From Sipunculus nudus (lineage: Eukaryota; Annelida; Sipuncula; Golfingiida; Sipunculidae), in NCBI GenBank assembly GCA_026874595.1, contig CM049322.1, forward strand, positions 45,813,340 to 45,877,339: DNA of 64,000 nt, written 5' to 3'. Numbering within the stretch: the first letter of the stretch is position 1; each line of letters starts with the position of its first letter. The translations under genes and the position numbers were made by a program. The notes beneath the pieces were generated by a model, which worked only from the letters and a program-made list of their open reading frames with translations, ran no database searches and was not told the DNA's origin. Of this stretch, positions 59,279 to 64,000 are shown in pieces.

Positions 59279-59793
59279 ATATAGCAAAAGCCATGCTACT
59301 TCATTCTATCTAGGAATGAATTAAAAGAAACCAGTCAGTTCACTTTGGATGAGAAAAGAACTCATGACCTTACATATACATGCATATATAACAGATGTAT
59401 ATCTTACAGAACACCATAAGGAACCCGCAATGGGGAAATATAATAGACACTGTTTTTTAGTTAATTAAAAAGAAGCATTATGGAAATATTTGCCAGACAG
59501 CATAGAGAGCTTCATCAAAATATTATTTATAACCAATATAATAACATATGTCTGAACATCATAAATAAATATCATGTGAATATTATACAGGAAAACCTCG
59601 TCTAATGCCCTCAGTTTATCGATCACCCTTTTCAAGGTACTATTTTGTATTTGATCTTTATATCATACCTCGCTTAAACGGCCACCTAAAAATGCGATCA
59701 CTGTTTCGAGGTTCTATTGCCGGATGTAATTTTGAGGTCTCTGACCTCAACTTTTGTCAGAACATCAGTACATGTATATGAATATTATATATG

Positions 59794-59846
<53 letters not shown>

Positions 59847-60038
59847 CAGACAAGTCGTTTCTCACAACAACAGATACACGTTTAAGCAGATAAGTTCTGG
59901 AATATTTATAAATTGAAAAGTTGGAAAAGAATATTCACACTTAGTATCGCCGACCAATACAAGTTCTAAACCATTATAAAATGTAAAACAATTTGAACAA
60001 AACCACATGTAATGGTTTGTAATAAGCTGTTCTGTGTT
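59276..60038. other. Sequence 3' of lectin gene B
   Basis: It contains a possible decayed ACAGTRRAAC-type MITE at about 59589-59730 (ACCTCG...GAGGTTC blocks with 'ggccacc.aaaaatgcgatcac') and an (AT)n tract at 59793-59845. No gene. Confidence 0.35.
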
Positions 60039-60283
60039 CTAAAAACAAGCCTTCTCGCATATCGAAAACCTCAGGTTCGTAGCAATTGCGTCATCCCATT
60101 CTGATGAGTTGATCGAGATGGTCATGTAGTGTTGCACTCCCTTCCAGTTGTCCGGTCTCCCAGGAGCCCAGTTAGTGTAATTGAAAGGTTGCCCAGTAGC
60201 CTTCCACAGCCATTCTCCCTCATGGTCGTAGTCTGAACCGGACGTCCAGAATCCAAACCATGAGTCTACCCTCTTTCCAGACC
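60039..60283 (-). CDS. Gene B exon: second half of C-type lectin domain
   Basis: Contains RVDSWFGFWTSGSDYDHEGE, then FNYTNWAPGRPDNWKG and EWDDAIATNLRFSICE before the stop at 60039-60041. A typical long-form lectin-fold C-terminal half. It starts with two bases that join the A left from the previous exon (CAA A|GG, giving Q-R). Confidence 0.88.
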
Positions 60284-60900
60284 CTATGAATAAAACTTTA
60301 TCTTGTTTTTATTCAGATATATAAATCATAGTGTTTTAAATGTAAATGTATACCTGCACGTGTATTTTTAATGTAATTAGATTATCTGATCAAATCAGAT
60401 AGTGGCTAGGTTTCAAATGTTTTTTTTTTTCTAATTAGGCCAATACACTGACTACAAGACCCTGACGAAAGCGTTTTGTAGTTATTTGATCATATTCAAA
60501 ACAAAAATATAAGACCGTACAAAAGGCTACAGTAGCCGATATGTGCATCTCGTGTGTTTGATATTTATGTTTTTCTTGACAAACTGTACATATTATACAG
60601 TAAGGTTTGAAATAGTTTGAAAAAATTTAACTAAAATATGATTACTTTGCAGACGGAATAGTTCCTCCTTATCCATCAGGTTTGCAAGGAAATCCATTTC
60701 ATCGGACGTTTCAATGCTCACCAGGTCGGCACCAAGGCTCTGACAGTATTCCCTCCCTTTTAACCAGACACGCCTAACTAAGTCGAAGCTGTACATTGAA
60801 TTTCTGAAGGCGTTGGTGAACTCTTTGTTTCCAATGTCCACTGAAAAGCATAACAATTTAGCGTTGTTTAGAGGAATATTTTTGGGATATATACGAGTCA

Positions 60901-60967
<67 letters not shown>

Positions 60968-62288
60968 AGTAGAGAATAGACACAATGGATAATCTGAACA
61001 TACTGAATTCGAAAACACATTTGTATTATAGTTATACAAAATTATGCCAGTCTTCAAAATAACAATTATACGTTTTTCTCAAGATATTACCTTACGTCTA
61101 AAAGATTCATACTCGCAGACATATAAAATAGAATAAAAAGCCGCTAATGCCAATTAAAATATAAAAAAGTGTTGGAGTTATAAGCGAAAGCTAGAATTAT
61201 TAGTCGCAAGCAACATTAATGAGATGTCAGGTGTCACAATAAAAGTAACGTTCTGTCTGCACTTCAACCAAATCTAAACAGACTGTAAAATGTGTCTCCT
61301 GAATACTCAAATACTTTACTTATTAAATTGCCATTAGAGTCTGTCTAGTAGTAGAGAAATTATGAGTAATATAACATCCTAATTAAGATCAACAAGTGGT
61401 TGACTATGCTTGGCTTGCAGAGAGATGGTGGAACGTCTGCCTCTCATGTTTTGGTGAGCAGCCATTTGGCTGGGCATCCGGTCTTGTTCTTAAATCACAA
61501 GGAGGACTTGTTTCACTCTTAATTTTGATCATATTGGAATGGGTCAACCGTGTATTCTTTAGCTTTTTGTGCCGCATATCAGGGACATAGCTGTTTTGTG
61601 AACTGGTTGTGAACGCATTAATTTCACATAAAACCTGTTTCAGTAAAACCCTGTCGGATGATATTGACGTATTTATTTTTGTGACTTTCCGAGTTCTGCA
61701 GACCACTTGCCATCCTTCTTCTTGGAAATGCACTGGTGCAAAGATCACAGCGACACCACACACCGATAGGTTTTACAATAAATGTAATGTCGATAATTTG
61801 TCGCTTCTCTGTACTCACATGTATGATTTCATGATTAGATGGCTCAGTATTTTCATTACTCTAACCCACGAGTGATGATTAATGATACTTAAATATAAGA
61901 TCACATCGTATTGAAGGTAACCACTAATCATAAATAGTGAGTTACAACTTCTACAAAAGAAGAAATAAATGAACCAATGAGTTTCAATCAACCTTAAGCC
62001 AAGCTGATATAATGTGAATATTCCCTAGAGAGAACAAACCTTTTACTGTACTGTACATGCTTGATTCCTGATTTTTGATGGGGCACACATATCCTAACAT
62101 GAGATCACATATGCCACCCTGGTACAGGTTGACTGCCCGGCACGTATACAGGTTGTTGCATCTACTCAGACAGTCGTAACGTCGTTCTGCTGTAGACAAC
62201 TTGTGATTTAACTGTATACGTTGAAAGCGGGCCGCCACGGCTCTGGTTTCATTGAAACCCCAGTAAACATGACCTTTGCATGCATTAA
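60039..62288 (-). CDS. PAN plus C-type lectin domain protein, gene B
   Basis: Three exons in transcript order: 62040-62288 (PAN/apple-like), 60646-60840 (first half of the lectin domain), 60039-60283 (second half, ending ICEKACF and TAG). All joins are in phase, with no internal stop, for about 229 codons. The architecture and exon phases equal gene A. It should be a secreted or surface carbohydrate- or pattern-binding protein; the ligand is unknown. R-P-D replaces the usual E-P-N/Q-P-D sugar motif and W-D-D the W-N-D calcium motif. The inner disulfide cysteines are missing, so only the outer pair (EYC...SIC) remains. The first, signal-peptide exon is not identified; an ATG at 62991 (MKKTLKVVFAYFY) would fit in phase to a weak donor but is speculative. 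Confidence 0.83.
60646..60840 (-). CDS. Gene B exon: first half of C-type lectin domain
   Basis: Contains MYSFDLVRRVWLKGREYC, then QSLGADLVSIETSDEMDFLA. The C..LGADLVSI...E pattern is nearly identical to gene A (SLGADLVSIESSDEM). Acceptor CTTTTCAG, donor CAAA|GTAATC. Confidence 0.88.
61080..62030. other. Intron of lectin gene B
   Basis: An open 119-codon minus-strand frame (61404-61763) and overlapping plus frames show no domain and no convincing splice context. Nothing else is recognised. Confidence 0.35.
62040..62288 (-). CDS. Gene B exon: PAN/apple-like domain
   Basis: Starts NACKGHVYWGFNETRAVAAR. The core is RYDCLSRCNNLYTCRAVNLY, then QGGICDLMLGYVC, with the PAN cysteine spacing. Acceptor TTTTTTTTCAG, donor AAAG|GTTTGT. 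It starts with two bases and ends with one. Confidence 0.85.
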
Positions 62289-63039
62289 CTGAAAAAAAAT
62301 AACAATGCGTGTAATAATTGATCTAAAAGACGTTTTATAGTAATAAAAACTGGTTAATCTCCACACCCCCTTTATTAGAACATATCTATTTTAATCGAAT
62401 ATATAAATGTTAAATTCTAAATTACTCATATCCAGTGTTTTCCACAGTCAGGCAAGGGTTTTTTGGTCCTCACTTTACAACTTATAGAGGCATAACAAAC
62501 TACATACAGAGAAAGATTTTCGTATTGGGCCAAAATGTATCTTACACGTTGTACCTAAAACCTGATGTACATTAAGTGGGAAAACTGTGTTATAATGTTA
62601 CATTTGTTTTTAAACGTGTTCGCCTCTCGCATGCATAATTTTCCTCTCTTGTTGGAACGGGGCTTAATCGGATACAAAGGCCCCTCTTATACGGAGGTGA
62701 ACGCTCCCGCTGTCGTAGGTTATATTAATCCTAGTATGACTAGCATGTCTACTTGAGCTTCATTCTGTGGTTGCTGGTCCAGATAATAAACTTTTCTCTA
62801 GAATAATTAGAATATGTCCTTAACACGATCGCATACTGAACAGTAAGGCTCAAACAGGGAAATAACCTCGTGCTCATTGTGGAATTAATCTTATTTGGTG
62901 TGCATATATCGTAAAATGACTTGTAAATCGGAACTAATATACAATTCCTTCCATAAAAATAGGCAAATACTACTTTCAGTGTTTTTTTCATGGTCGTAAT
63001 TCAACGGTGTCGGGAATGCAGTGGCCTTTCCGAAATAAT

Positions 63040-64000
63040 AACAGCAATTAAACCACACATGCCTGATACAACACCGGGATAGGGTTCGGTCGAAATGTGA
63101 CAGTATGGTCCACAAGGAGAGGTAACAATTTCGTTCTTTGCCTTCGTACCGCTGAGGGATATCCGTGTCGCTTCGATTGTTGTGTGACTTTCACTAAATG
63201 GAAATATTTTTGGTTCCATTTGCGGTAGAATTTTACAGGTCCAAGAATAATGGATCGGTGATAATTAAGCAGTGCAATGTTTTCTCGAAACTTGGTAATG
63301 TCTCCTTCACGATAAGGTAGTGGCAAGGATTTAATCTCAGTGTGGGCAAACACTCTTATATCCACATGAACCTCTCCTTTCTCAAGTAGGTCTTCTAGTC
63401 GTTCCTTAAGAATAGTCTAACTGTAAAGTGTATCGTCCAGGAAGTTGGTCCTTCCTCGTAGATAAAAAATAATTGAACCTATCTGGGAAATGACCACTTG
63501 CATAGATTATGTCTGTTGAAAAGTCGCGCTTGAAGAAGGATTAAGGCTTTCGGGCAAACCGACCTATAGTTTCGCGTTGCCACCCTAAACTCGATTCGGT
63601 AGATTTTGATCATATGGTTCAATACTGATGAACAACACCAGGTTGAGGAATGGGATTGTTCGACTTGTGGCTACAGTTTATTATTGCCTTGTGGTCATAT
63701 ATGACCATATGAACCTGACCGGTTATTCAGCAGGGGTTTCGCCAGGTCAGCCGTTTTCTTTATCGCCGAAACACTTAACATACGTTTGCTTGAGGTAGCC
63801 CACATGGGTTAAATGACTGTCCATGATGACCTCCATACCTATATTCGTAAAAGGTTCAGTTCCGTTGAACATTCCTTTAAGCCCTGTTGTGGGGAAATAT
63901 TAATAAACTCTTTCTGCGCCATGTCTTGAATGCTGAACATATGTTCATTTATAAGGTCCAACATGTTATAACCGACCATCTGAATTACTCGTCGACCCAG
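63040..64000 (-). pseudogene. Decayed coding-like sequence, family not recognised
   Basis: From the right edge the minus strand reads LGRRVIQMVGYNMLDLINEH and onward to KEFINISP, then in a shifted frame FTNIGMEVIMDSHLTHVGYL, stops, and later an open 105-codon frame (63048-63365) with HTEIKSLPLPYREGDI and RENIALLNYHRSII. Several stops and frame changes suggest a dead gene or retroelement. I cannot name the family. Confidence 0.35.

Larger units (their letters stand above)
3500..60965. repeat. Series of long (AT)n microsatellites across the window
   Basis: Tracts of about 30-70 bp, not all listed separately: 3502-3530, 21104-21151, 23887-23935, 25002-25047, 29611-29668, 31803-31840, 31963-32017, 33001-33068, 34919-34961, 38693-38735, 39205-39238, 42079-42138, 51715-51762, 52797-52841, 58424-58474, 59793-59845, 60903-60964. 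Several sit within about 100 bp of an exon. The entry spans the window but applies only to these tracts. Confidence 0.9.

Noticed and set aside
61404-61763. 119-codon minus-strand ORF in the lectin gene B intron
   Set aside because: No recognisable motif, and no fitting splice sites. The PAN exon joins directly in phase to the next lectin exon, so no exon is missing here.
62749-62991. MKKTLKVVFAYFY... as the signal peptide of lectin gene B
   Set aside because: The phase could fit, but the donor (AATT|GTATAT) is weak and the hydrophobic core is short. It is kept only as a remark.

Overview
The window looks like nuclear DNA from an AT-rich invertebrate animal, most likely a bivalve mollusc or another lophotrochozoan. 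The evidence is spliced genes with GT/AG introns of up to about 9 kb, very many long (AT)n tracts, many short inverted-repeat transposons, and lectin and ion-channel families that are expanded in molluscs. There is no bacterial or plasmid signature. The species call is inference.

Left third, minus strand (107-18024): seven exons of a PRDM9-like histone methyltransferase gene. In transcript order they encode a KRAB-like helical block, a linker, an SSXRD-like basic segment, a zinc knuckle and a complete-looking PR/SET domain. All seven exon junctions join in phase. The C-terminal zinc-finger array would lie off the left edge, and the true first exon is not identified. The large 8.8-kb intron (3491-12289) holds a nested transposon: a minisatellite-bearing element (5583-10995) split by a 4.2-kb element with terminal inverted repeats (5930-10148).

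Middle, plus strand (24708-42548): nine exons that splice in phase into a complete 411-residue Cys-loop (pentameric) ligand-gated ion channel. It has a signal peptide, a Cys-loop, a second GlyR/GluCl-type disulfide, a P-A-R anion-selectivity motif before M2, and four membrane helices. It is divergently oriented to the PRDM9-like gene. Its introns hold a perfect 106-bp foldback insertion with a 9-bp target duplication, a 2.3-kb inverted-repeat element bounded by an exact 28-bp direct repeat and carrying promoter-like and exon-like sequence, several MITEs, and two extra degenerate copies of the M2-coding end of exon 7.

Right third, minus strand: two genes with the same three-exon architecture, PAN/apple-like domain followed by a C-type lectin domain split over two exons (gene A 48324-52769, gene B 60039-62288). 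They are paralogues in tandem and probably encode secreted or cell-surface recognition proteins. Gene A has an in-frame stop just before a splice donor, in a segment that belongs to a local tandem repeat. A 5'-truncated LINE and a DIRS-like reverse-transcriptase remnant sit in its intron. The right edge (63040-64000) holds decayed coding-like sequence that I cannot assign.

The remaining sequence is intronic or intergenic DNA rich in SINE-like elements, MITEs and mini- and microsatellites. No rRNA, functional tRNA, CRISPR array or operon was seen.
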